In this document: one piece after another, positions 54,572 to 64,000 of the stretch
Layout: every line of letters starts with the position of its first letter
Numbering within the stretch: the stretch's first letter is position 1
Source of the DNA: Neckera pumila
Lineage: Eukaryota; Streptophyta; Bryopsida; Hypnales; Neckeraceae
Assembly: GCA_963969595.1 (NCBI GenBank)
Contig: OZ018418.1
Span: 9,677,001-9,741,000, forward strand
Length of the DNA stretch: 64,000 bases
Reading direction: 5' to 3'
The notes under the pieces: model-generated
Told to the model about the DNA's origin: nothing
The model's input: the letters and a program-made list of their open reading frames with translations, nothing else
Database searches by the model: none
Made by a program: the position numbers and the translations under genes

Positions 54572-57490
54572 TGTATAGATCCGGAATCGAGTGATTCTGA
54601 TCACTCGGTCAGAATAGAACCTGTCCGACTCATAGTAGAGTTAGAAAAAGGGGTAGGACACAATCCTATCCCCATCAATATCAGTCAAGAAGTACGGTAG
54701 AACTTAGAGGCATCTAGACAACTTTCGGCTCTACGGAAAGTTGCCTTTGATGACGTTCCGGTCTTCATCAATCCGAAACTTTAGATTGATGAATATGACA
54801 TTGTACAAGACGTCAAGGATCAAAGGGCGAACGCTACGATTGGACAACTCCTCCATGATAACGTAAATTACCAAAAGATGATTTGGGATGCTTGGACAAA
54901 GAATTGGAAGAGACAATTGAAGTTGCCCTCGGTTGCTGTCAATTTCTCTCAAGTGGAAGACTTTGGAGCACCCGAGCTAGAAGTGGAAGTAGGAGGATGT
55001 ATCGTATCAAGAGTTCCGATTGATAGAGGTTCCGGAGTCAACCTCATGTTGGAGGATATGGCATTTGATCTGGGCTACACTTCATTTCAAGCCATGGATT
55101 AAGTCCTACAATTGGTGAATCGTTTGCGTATTCATCCGGTTGGGAGACTGTCGAAGATTCCAACCCAAATTTGATAAGAGACATATCTCCTGAACTATGT
55201 GGTCATCCGAGTAACAAAGGGAAGACCATTCCCTATGTTACTAGGTAGACCTTGGCTGTACGCAGCATGAGTGGACTGGGAGCTAAGGAATTTGTAGTTG
55301 GGAAACCAACTACCCGGATCCCTTGGAAACATGTGGATTATTTGGGAGAAACTAGTGAATCAAACATATACACCACAAACTGGTCTGATCCCAAAGATTC
55401 AGATTCCACCCCAGCTATTTCACCTCTGTGATGGAAACCGACTTCGAGTTTCCGGATCCTACCTTTGAGGTTGCGACGGAAGTATTTGACCCCATTCAGA
55501 GGGATGTTCAACCAGAAGATTGATGCATGAGAGAAGTGGACGTGCCACTATCCTTCGATTGGATCAGACGCCAAGTGATGGACGGAAACATTCTGGCCAT
55601 AGGTCTTCAAGGACCCCATCAGGGAAGCGCATGGGGCGAGTTTCGGATCGAAGCAGAGGAAGCGGAACCCAAACAAATCAAGAGTATTTAGAACCCTGCG
55701 GATTACGAGAATGTGGAGCTGGAATTCGGAAAATCCTTCTTCATAAGCAATTCCATGTCCAAATCCGAGAGGAAAGAATATGGGAAACTGTTGGAAGAGT
55801 ACTTGGATGTCTTTGCTTGGGTCCCCTCGCATCTAAGCGGGATTCTGACTGAGTAGGGCGAGCACCGGATTGATTTGACGGAAGGAGCAGTTCTTGTCCG
55901 GCAACACCAGTATTGGCTGAACCCGAGGTATTCATTGATGGTCAAGGAGGAGATTGACGCCCTACTAGAGGCCGACTTTATTTATCCAATTCACAACTCT
56001 GAGTGGGTATCACCCATAGTTGTTGTTCCTAAGAAAGCCGGACCAGAGGGAAAGATTAAGATCCAAGTTTGCCAGGATTTTTGGAAACTGAATTTTGCAA
56101 CCCGGAAAGACTACTTTCTGTTACCCTTTATGGATATCATTCTCAATCATGTTTCCGGAAATGAGTGTTATAGTTTTCTGGATAGATTTTCAGGATATAA
56201 CCAAGTCTTCATCCGGCTGATGGATCAGTTGAAGACTACTTTTACTACGGAATGGGGAATGTTCACATTCACCCAGATGCCATTCGGATTGTGCAATGCT
56301 CCGGAGACATTCCAACGACTGATGATGGATATATTCTGGAATTTTCTACAACACTTCCTAGAAGTATTCATTGATGATTTTGCAGTTTTCAGTTCTTGAG
56401 CTTCACATCTAGAGTATTTACGGAAAACTTTCCAGAGATGTAGAGAAACGAATCTCAAACTACGTCCGGAAAAGTGTTTCTTTGGGATGGTTTTTGGAAT
56501 TCTGCTGGGACACGTTGTGAGCTAGAGAGGGTTGGAAGTGGATACGGACAAGGTTAAAGCTATGCTTGCTTTAGTTGCTCCTACCAGTGTACGAGAAATC
56601 CGGAGATTTCTTGAATGTGCTGGCTTCCATCGGCGATTCATTGAAAGATATGCGCGGAAGGCAACTCCATTGACTGAGCTGCTCAAGAAGGATACAAATT
56701 ACGTATGGAATCCGGAAAGACATGAAGCTTTTAAAAGCCTAAAGTTGGCTTTGGTTAAGGCCCCTATCCTATCATTACTGGATTGGGCCAAGGAATTCCA
56801 TGTCACCTTGGATGCTTCCGGATGGTGTCTAGAAGCCATTTTATGGCAGCATGACAAGAACCAATGGGAGTGCCCCATCTACTACTCCAGTAGGCAGATG
56901 AGCCTTGCCAAACAAAAGTACACCACCACGGAAAGAGAGGCATTGGCAATGGTGTACGCCTATAAAAAGTTCCGGCATTGTCGTCTCGGATACCGGACCG
57001 TGTTTCACACGGATCACAACTCCTTGAAGTATCTGGTCAGTAAGCTGGACCTTTCCGGAAGGATAGCCCGGTGGGTGCTATTGCTTCAGGAGTTTGATTA
57101 TGAAGTCAAAGTGAAACCAGGGAAGTCTAATGCAAATGCAGACTTCTTGTCAAGGTTCCAAGGGAAGAATGCACTGGAGGATATTTTTGCCGAGTTTCCG
57201 GATGAGTTTCTGGAAGAAAAAGAGGTACCAGTATTCCACCTCAACATGGAGAAGGATTTAGCATTTCAGGATATCATTGACTACCTGACAAAGCTGAGAT
57301 ATCCGGAAGGACTGAAACAAAAAGAGAAGAGTATCTTTCAGCAAAAGGTATCCCCTTACTTGCTCATTAAGGATATGTTATTCAAGATGGGGGCGGATGA
57401 TCAACTCAGACGGTGCTTGGAAACCAAGGACCGGAAAAATGTTATGAAGGCACTACATTTCGGACCGTCCGAAAGGCACGTCTGGGCATT
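54572..57490 (+). pseudogene. R9: gypsy protease-RT-RNase H fragment, ending in the integrase zinc region
   Basis: Plus-strand internal sequence starting in the gag-protease linker. Protease: 'VPIDRGSGVNLMLEDMAFDL' (active-site G changed: D-R-G-S), 54878-55300. RT from 55875: 'EEIDALLEADFIYPIHNSEW', 'MPFGLCNAPETFQRLMMDIF', 'FIDDFAVFS'. RNase H 56532-57300: 'LDASGWCLEAILWQHD', 'TTEREALAMVYAYKKF', 'FHTDHNSLKYL'. It stops at 'ALHFGPSERHVWAF', inside the integrase zinc region, where the FCP1-like gene begins in the opposite direction. Stops after 'FAVFSS' and at 56524 are one change from Arg or Gln codons. Overlaps by ~60 bp the region where R8 ends. Confidence 0.88.
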
Positions 57491-58287
57491 TGTATAGGGC
57501 CTTTAAAAGGGGCCACAAGTAGCACTTCAAGTTTTCCTTATCGTCAGACAAAGTCAAAAGTTCCATAACATAGAACGGAGCATAGACGACCACATTTGTA
57601 GGGGGATTGCAAGCGACCCTACAGAATTTACTGTCTACATTGATTGTGTTCACTGCACTAAATTCCGGCCAGGCAGCATATACTTTGGCTAAATTTTTCC
57701 CCCATCCAGTCTGTGCTCCGTCACCACCATCCCAAAACCCACATTGTTTGCCCGACCATGCAAATAAGGGAATAGAATTTGGACCCTTGAGTGGACCCCC
57801 ATCATAGTCGGAACTATGTCATCCATGAAGGCCGTGCTCTTGCTACCCCAAAAGGCCATTGTGAAGTGTACAAAACATCAGGACAAAAACAGTTTAAGCC
57901 ATGGCCTTAGAACTACTCTCCTCAGGTTTGTCTTCATGGACGGCCTTATTTTGCTGTTTGGATTTACTTCTGAGAGCAAACTACAATCCAGCAAAGTCCC
58001 CTGCACATCGAACACTACTAATTTGTCCCTTCCTCGAGTACTCCCTGTCGCCCCTTTGCAACTGATCATTGCAGGCCTCCCCTTTGTTAACATATTTTGA
58101 GGGACACCAAAGGCAGCATGTACCTTCACGGGAGATTCAGCAGACTTCTTTGTCTTCTTGGGGGTTGGCGATGCTTCCAAGGGATTGGCGGGAACAACTT
58201 CTGAATGAACGTCAATCTCGCTAGTGATAGGAACTGCAGGAGGGGACTCTGGCTGGGACTCCACGACTGTAGTTGCCTGCAAACTTG
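57491..58287 (-). pseudogene. TNPA-like/FCP1-like fusion, C-terminal part (HAD/FCP1-homology domain)
   Basis: The minus-strand exon continues from 62233 across solo LTR R2. After a Pro/Ser/Glu linker and 'SAESPVKVHAAFGVPQN' it reads 'KLVVFDVQGTLLDCSLL', 'LRRVVLRPWLKLFLS', then TGA (one change from CGA), 'CFVHFTMAFWGSKSTAFMDD' and 'IVPTMM'. In a second frame (57653-57491) come 'NTINVDSKFCRVACNPPTNV' and 'LKCYLWPLLKAL'. Block order and spacing match plant FCP1/NIF-type HAD domains (hDxDxT, RPxxxxFL, WxSxx, VDxxxxxxxxNPxN). The second catalytic Asp is Gln here, so phosphatase activity is unlikely. It is decayed by a stop and a frame shift near 57700. Confidence 0.72.
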
Positions 58288-58292
58288 GTTGT

Positions 58293-61200
58293 TGTCGTAG
58301 CACAGAAAGTACAAAATCCTTCTCTAAGGCCTTAATGGACCCTAAAGTGACTTGTGTATCGTTCCGCAGAGATCTCGGTGTAATTCTACTAAGTGGCCAG
58401 AATGCAGTGAATTGGTATCTCAAAACAAACCCCAAGTACTAGTCTAGACCGGATCCAGCTCCAGTAATCCGGAACCGGAAACTCCTTTCCCGATTATATA
58501 TCCGATCTAGAGTATGTAACTACATGTAATAAATTCGAGTTTAACCTCTAGACCAAGAGGGATCTGCAACTTTGGGCTTCAGGAAGGAAGCTTAACTCCT
58601 ACCCTCTGAGTTTTAGCGTGTCAGAAGGTCCACGATACAAACTTATAAAGAAAACTTTGACAAAAACAATGAGAAAGAGATCGTCCTCACAACTAGACCG
58701 GATGGGCTACGCAGGCTAGCAGGTCACGCAAGAAAGTCTGGATTCTCCTAACAATTACTACAATGACAGACTATAGGACAATCCACGGCCTAGGTAGAGA
58801 AGGGGCGTCAAGAATAAATGGAAGAGCTATAATACTTCTTGACAAAAGCAGCTTCTTGACAAAAGTCAGCTCTAATCCTCGCAAGGAAATCCTATTGTAT
58901 CCTGTCTAATACGCAATCTCTCCAAGAACCGGATTCTTCCTGTATCCGGGTTTCACTTCCTCCTTACCCAAATCTGCACGATCTCACTGCTCTCACGATA
59001 ACACGGACAAGTGCTAAAAGGTACAGCTCACAATTGTAAATTGGAAAAACTCCAACGGCATTTGCAGAAAATTGGGAATACAAAGTATGGAAAATGCTAC
59101 CCGGATCAAACCTAAAATCCGCCTTTAAATACTAAACTACATCTCAAACTCAAAAGTGCAAAAGGCTAAATACAGCTAACGGAATGATACGTTTCATTCC
59201 TAATTTCATGTCTAATTTGGATAATTTAAGCTACAGTCAAAAAGCTCCCACTAAAAGTGGATCTTAGATCCTAAAAATCTGGAATCAACTTGAGTCTTAA
59301 CTCCTTCTAAACTAAAAATATACCTACACATCTACTTGTCAAAATTAGGCATGCAGCCCTACAGTCACTGTCAGAACCTTCACCTACTTCCTACTCTTCT
59401 TCACTGGAGAAAACCTCGTCTTAGCTGGTCCCTTCCAGGTCAAGGGCTTCTTTCCGATCTGCGGCCTAGTAGTTTGTTTGGACCGGACTTTTGCCTTCTC
59501 TTTGGCCGCCTTCGCCTTTGTCGCTTGGGTCTCTGCCAAGGCCTGATCGGGATCCGAATAAGGTTCAGAATCCTGGTCGGAACCGGATTCCTCTTCATCA
59601 TAGTCGGAATCCTCTTCTTCTTCCTCCTTCTCCTGAACCTTGGTGGATTTCCTTTTGGCCAATTGTAGTTCAGGAGCCTTTTTCTTCTGCGGGACAGGAG
59701 CAGGCCTTGCTACCTTGCTCTGAGGTGTTGCATCTCTTCCAGCCGGTTACCTGATTAGGCCCTTACTCGGTGAGCTGGATGAAGTGCTGCGACCGGCTCC
59801 AGTCTCTGTTTTCACCACGGACTGCATCAGGGCCGTCATCTTCCCTGCATCTTCACACTGCACCTTCTTTCCGGGAGTCTTGAGAGAAGACTTGGAGGGT
59901 GAGAGGGCACCAATCTACTTTACCTTGGTACTCTCCCCTGGAATGGACCCTCCTGGTCTGGTTGCCAGTTCCGGTCCTTGTGCCTTTGCTGGATCCGGTC
60001 TTGTCACCTTCATGACCTCCAACTCATCATTCTCCGGATCCGGGTCGGTGACTTTGGTAATCTCCATCTCCGTTTACTGCACTTGACTTGTCTTGGTTTC
60101 CTGGTGCTCTTCTGGTTTAGGTAGGTCTGGTTGCTCGTGAGAAGTCTCACCTTTACCCTTGTCCTCTGCTGTTGGCTGCTGAACTGGTTCATGATCCGGT
60201 TCCGACCTCGGTGCAGGATCACTTTGAGGATTTACCTCGCCCATCACTTCTCGCAGCTGCTCCAGTGTGGATTCCATCTTCTTGTGATAAATCACCATAG
60301 CCAGTATGGGCTTCTGATGTAGTTGTCGTCCTTCCACCATTACTTGTTGGTCAAACAAGTTAGCCTTGTTAACAACTTCACCCGAATGGGTGATGAAATC
60401 CCGAATTTGTGATGAAATCCCGGATTTGGGAGATGGTGTCTCGTGTCTGCGTGGAGAACGTTTTCTCCTTCTCCACCTCTTCTGTTTTCTGGCGCAACTC
60501 CTGTTTAAGAGTGGCCACTTGGCTGGAAAGCTTTGCCAATTCTTCCTTGTTTTCATTCTTCTCCTTCTCTCGGGTAAGCCGTATTACCCGGGTTAAAGCT
60601 TGAGCTGGGTGGATGGCGCCCACTGTGGTGCAGATGGTCTGTATCACCCCTCGCTCCTTCTCATACCGGTTCCTGAAATCGCTCAATTCTCGGGTGATTC
60701 TTTCTAGCGGCTCGTCTCTCCAGATCGGATCGGTATCCTTGGTCTGCTCTTCCTCTACCTGCCCCTTTCCTCTCGTTTTCTCACCCTTATTATCATTCTC
60801 ACCCTCATCCTCATCGTCCTCAGACTCACTCTGCTCATCTTCATTGCCTCCCTCATCTAAGGATTCTTCCTCATTTCCGGTCTCAAGATCTAAGTCCAGA
60901 ACTTCAAATTCTACCAGGGCAGCAGCGGCCTCATACTCTACCTCTTCATCTTTTGTCATCACCCCCTCCGAATGATACAAATGATACAGGAATGGACAGA
61001 TGGCGGAAGGCTTGGCCTTCCCAACATTATTCATCATTTTCAGTACTTAGTCCTAGATGACCACTCCCCAATCTAGTTTCCGGTCTCCAGACAATGCGCC
61101 AAATATTGTGTTGGTCAATGTTCGAGAAACTCAGCATGGCCTTTCCGGGTTGAGAATGGCTAAGACATACTATAACAACCGCTTCTCTCTCTGATTGATA

Positions 61201-62227
61201 CAGTCGGTGACTGAGAACCCGTCTTTCTTACTAATTGGGTTTCGGAACTTACCCACCATATACTGGTGTTTCCGGGATGCACTTCCTTCGCCTTCTTGGT
61301 TGAATACATAGACCTTCCTCCACATGTCAGCCGTCCATTGCTTGGGCTTTGCACGAATTGTGGTCGCGGCGTGAGTTGGCACTCCAGGCCTCAATTCCAC
61401 CACTACTGCTTTGCTTCTGAAGTCCCACGGTCGGATGAGGAACCCAGCGCACCCCATCTGCTCCAAGTCTTCCTTCAGCTCTACCAGCTCCAGCTCCTCC
61501 TTGGGCAATCGTGGCGTCACATACCGGAGCGAGATGGTGGCTCCCCTGCTCTGACTTGCAGCCATCTCTCCTTTCGTTAGGATGCAGCCAGTCTACTCTC
61601 GAAAATCGAAAAAAGAATGAACCTCACGATTCTCTCTCTCCCTTTCAGCTGTGCAAGCACTAATGCTAAATTGGGATGCTAGCAGACCTCTCTCTTGCGC
61701 TTAATGTTCCTCAAGCACTCTTTTCCGCAGTCCGTCAACTCAAAACCCAATACTGATGCACAGACCAGAAACCAGTAATGGTGCACGTTGCTACAACTTT
61801 CAGTTAGGGCAGGAAAATGTAAGTGACCAGTCTCTGGATGGATGGGGTTTAAGAGAGCCAATCCTAGTTGCTCCTAATGATTCCCCTAATCCAGGCTTTG
61901 CCCGTTAAACCTGTCCGTTTAGGATTTCCATTCACTAATGATTAGAACGTTCCCGTAGTTCCCTAGGGTTAAGTAGGTCACCATTCGATGCCGATTTCTG
62001 TTACCCCTTTCCTGATCCGGTCTAGGCAAATTTGAACTCCGGTTCCTTGTTTCCGGTACATTTGGTTAGCCTTTACATCGATTTCTGATCAGTTCACTTC
62101 CGGTTTCCGGTTCTAAACATTAGACGGTCTATAATTATCTTAAAATCAAAAAAATTTATTGCTAAGAAGAATATTATTCTTTCATTTATATTTTAAATTA
62201 GTAAAAGTGGATTTTCAGGTTCTGACA
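58293..62227 (-). mobile_element. R2: 3.94-kb solo LTR of a Ty3/gypsy element, carrying an ORF
   Basis: The minus strand starts TGTCAGAACCTGAAAATCC and ends TGTGCTACGACA. A perfect 5-bp duplication GTTGT flanks it (58288-58292, 62228-62232). It is collinear with R1 throughout, including ends, ORF and the 'CGAGATCTCTGCGGAACGAT' region. It splits an exon of the TNPA-like/FCP1-like gene: 'TALEEGQ' lies on one side and 'PSLQATTVVESQ' on the other, in one frame. No gag-pol. The R-U5-like part 58293-59383 and the 5' part 61566-62227 hold no gene. Confidence 0.9.
59384..61565 (-). pseudogene. LTR-ORF protein, R2 copy
   Basis: From ATG 61565: 'MAASQSRGATISLRYVTPRL', 'LKEDLEQMGCAGFLIRPWDF', 'PKQWTADMWRKVYVFNQEG', 'KDGFSVTDCINQREKRLL', then stops near 61165 and 61050, 'KAKPSAICPFLYHLYH' and an acidic region. 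A 19-bp tandem duplication (about 60390-60430) shifts the frame within 'SQIRDFIT'. The rest follows in the new frame: 'ANLFDQQVMVEGRQLHQKPI', 'HKKMESTLEQLREVM', the linker, and the basic tail to KKSRK (59384). It is about as long as the R1 copy and closest to it. Confidence 0.8.
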
Positions 62228-62232
62228 GTTGT

Positions 62233-62856
62233 CCTTCTTCCAGTGCGGTGTGCACTTCCTCCTCCGTAGAATTTGCAGTCTTCTCAAGGCCGGATGCATT
62301 GACCACTTCGGATTTGACCGCACCCCTTTGGGACTTGTTGCTGCATGCAGGGGAATCCACCTGCTCTTTTACTCCTACGTCTCTACTATCATTCACCTTG
62401 CTCAGTTCAGGGTCCGCAAGAGTTGTCAAAGTTGGTGGAGTTCCTGGGGTTAGGGGGGCTTTATGACTGTGGGGTCACCGAGGGTTGGAGTTCCTGAATC
62501 CAATTGAGCATCCGATGCCAGAACTGTTATACGGTTACTGACCTGCCACTTTTTTTTTTTAAGGGGCGGAGGTTCTTCATTGTCTGACGACAAAGTAACG
62601 TCCGCCTTCTTTGCAAGCTGACTGAGAGCGCGCTTCTTCCGTTCACTTGGCGCCAGATTCTCCAACGCTGACTTTGACGTTGAGTGGCTGGCGTCAGTGG
62701 TTTTAGCGCTCCCGCTCATAAAGTTCTCGAACATGTTGCGGAGTGACTCAGTTGCTAAGGACTGCTTGGATGCGGTCTTCTGGAACTTGTCAAACCTCGT
62801 GTCCACGTCCTTCTTCCAATTTGCCAAAGTTGAAAGTGTGACAAATTCACTTGTGC
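62233..62856 (-). pseudogene. TNPA-like/FCP1-like gene, middle exon
   Basis: The exon begins after GTGCAG (acceptor, plus-strand 62857-62860) with 'GTSEFVTLSTLANWKKDVDT', then 'LRNMFENFMSGSAKTTD', a Lys-rich segment with 'PPPLKKKKW' (nuclear-type) and 'VIKPP'. A frame shift at a run of six C (near 62455) leads to 'LADPELSKVNDSRD' and 'SEVVNASGLEKTANSTEEEV'. It is broken at 62232 by R2 and resumes at 58287. The region links the Transposase_24-like exon with the FCP1-like domain. No domain of its own is recognised. Confidence 0.6.
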
Positions 62857-63629
62857 CTGCACTTTGTTATCCACAAATGGTACGCGTGGATTGGTAAGAC
62901 ATTCAAATCTCTCCTTCTTGCACTATGGCAAAGAACAATTCAAGGTAATCCACGACTGACTGACAACTTCACCACTTGACTACGACTCCTTCACACCTTG
63001 ACTATGACTTATTTACGACTTCTGGATTTCTAGGGCACGACTTTGTGACTACTCTTCCAGAACTGCGTCAATACTTCTGTGTGGTTGCATTGTCACTTTG
63101 GTGGTACTTACGATGTCCTTGGTTGACAACCGTGTCAATAGTGAGTCCCACCTTCCCTTCTACAGTGAGCAATGCCAAATCAATGACAGCGGATGCAGAG
63201 TTCCAAAATTACACGACCAAATGAGCATTGTGGCAATCTACAACCACAATACAAACAAGCGGCGGTGGTGCATACAGGTCCTAAAACAATTCCGCATGAA
63301 ATCACTGAATCAAGTAGCAAATTCTTGTCCTAACTACAATTTCAATGCTAACATTGTCTTTCACGAAATCCAAACAGAGGGTGCAGTGGTTGAAGGCGTG
63401 GGAACTCATTGTAAAAGCCATCTTGCTATTGAAATTCCTTGGGAATGTCTAAGGCTCTTGGACTCCTGTCCCTGCCTTCATTCCATGCTCACAATCAAAT
63501 ACCAACATTAGTACTTCCACTGTGCATGAAGGAACATTAATCATGTTGTGATTTTGTACAAGAAGAAATTCATTAGGAAAGTAAGTAGGGAAGCTATATG
63601 ACAAAAACATGGAATGCCTTCATACTTAC
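62857..63629 (-). other. Intron of the TNPA-like/FCP1-like gene
   Basis: Lies between the donor GGTAAGTATG (minus; donor at 63629) and the acceptor GTGCAG (62857). It holds only chance open frames (for example plus 63098-63511) without conserved motifs. A run of 'TTGACTACGACT/TTGACTATGACT' short repeats occurs near 62975-63010. Confidence 0.5.
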
Positions 63630-64000
63630 CACCATTGTGGACTTCACAGCTTTTCCTCTCCTCCCTGTTGCTCCAGAATTTGCAACACATTGCCTTGCAG
63701 CGGACATCTTCTGTACCTTCCGTTGCTGCGCAGGAGTTTCCCAATAAGCCATGAGGCGCTTCCATTGTTCTCCATCAATACGGGGAGGACACTTATTGTT
63801 TCTTTTCAACCACCGGGCCTTCAACCGTGACCGCTCCGACTTCATGTATGTGGTGATGGCCATTCGAAATCCGAGCATGCTCAAAGAATTCTCCACGTAC
63901 TCAAACTCGTTGTCAATTACATCTCTCAGCCAGTCCATAGCCTTTTGCTTCTGTTTCACCCATTCAACAACGCTAAGATCCAAAAAATTTGGAATGAAGT
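63630..64000 (-). pseudogene. TNPA-like gene, Transposase_24-type exon (runs off window)
   Basis: The frame is open from the window edge to the donor at 63629. It reads 'SVVEWVKQKQKAMDWLRDVI', 'SLSMLGFRMAITTYMKSERS', 'RLKARWLKRNNKCPPRIDGE' and 'QWKRLMAYWETPAQQRKV', then 'KMSAARQCVANSG'. The pattern RLK..W......CPP.....QW..L..YW.....Q.K....AxRxxN is the Transposase_24 signature of En/Spm-type TNPA genes. The upstream part, with the element's end, is outside the window. Met at 63983 is probably internal. Confidence 0.7.

Noticed and set aside
63098..63511. Plus-strand 137-codon frame near the window end
   Set aside because: It lies in the intron of the minus-strand gene and shows no recognisable domain.

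Overview
The window looks like repeat-rich heterochromatin from a large plant-type (streptophyte) genome. The evidence is an array of a ~179-bp satellite, a CACTA (En/Spm) DNA transposon with the plant two-gene layout, and Ty3/gypsy LTR retrotransposons of the Athila/Tat branch. Those retrotransposons have a tRNA-Asp-like primer site and an 'F-I-D-D-F' reverse-transcriptase core. I cannot name the species, and I see no ordinary host gene, tRNA, rRNA or CRISPR.

Layout. Satellite occupies 1-2497, 3425-8808, 12677-13529 and 32154-32352. These were probably one array, now split by four insertions: a 927-bp short-TIR element (2498-3424), a solo LTR R1 (8809-12676), an 18.6-kb CACTA element (13530-32153) and a nest of gypsy elements starting at 32353. 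The CACTA element has matching ~31-bp TIRs, a ~160-bp subterminal triplication, nine degenerate ~239-bp tandem repeats, a decayed TNPD-like transposase on the minus strand (16848-21328) and a divergent multi-exon TNPA-like gene on the plus strand (22221 to about 30760). One exon of the latter is split by a second solo LTR, R3 (26776-30398). From 32353 to about 57490 lie truncated and mutually inverted gypsy copies: R4 (LTR, +), R8 (gag, -), R7 (pol plus 3' LTR, -), R5 (nearly complete, +), R6 (LTR piece, -) and R9 (pol, +). From about 57490 to the window end lies part of another CACTA-type gene on the minus strand (Transposase_24-like domain, then an FCP1/HAD-like domain), split by solo LTR R2 (58293-62227).

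The most unusual feature is in the retrotransposon LTRs. They are very long (about 3.3-3.9 kb), and every LTR copy long enough to show it encodes the same otherwise unrecognised protein of about 650-710 codons (called LTR-ORF here). In R5 and R7 it lies downstream of pol and of the polypurine tract. In solo LTRs R1, R2 and R3 it sits between exact TG...CA ends flanked by 5-bp target duplications. TATA-like boxes occur both upstream and downstream of it, so it would lie in U3 with its own promoter. The second notable feature is the FCP1-like domain fused in frame behind a transposon TNPA-like protein.

Almost every gene is broken. Many in-frame stops are explained by C-to-T or G-to-A transitions, as expected of long-methylated DNA, so the window reads as an old, silent, nested-transposon region in or beside a satellite block. 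Function, age and centromeric identity are inferences that need searches or mapping data.
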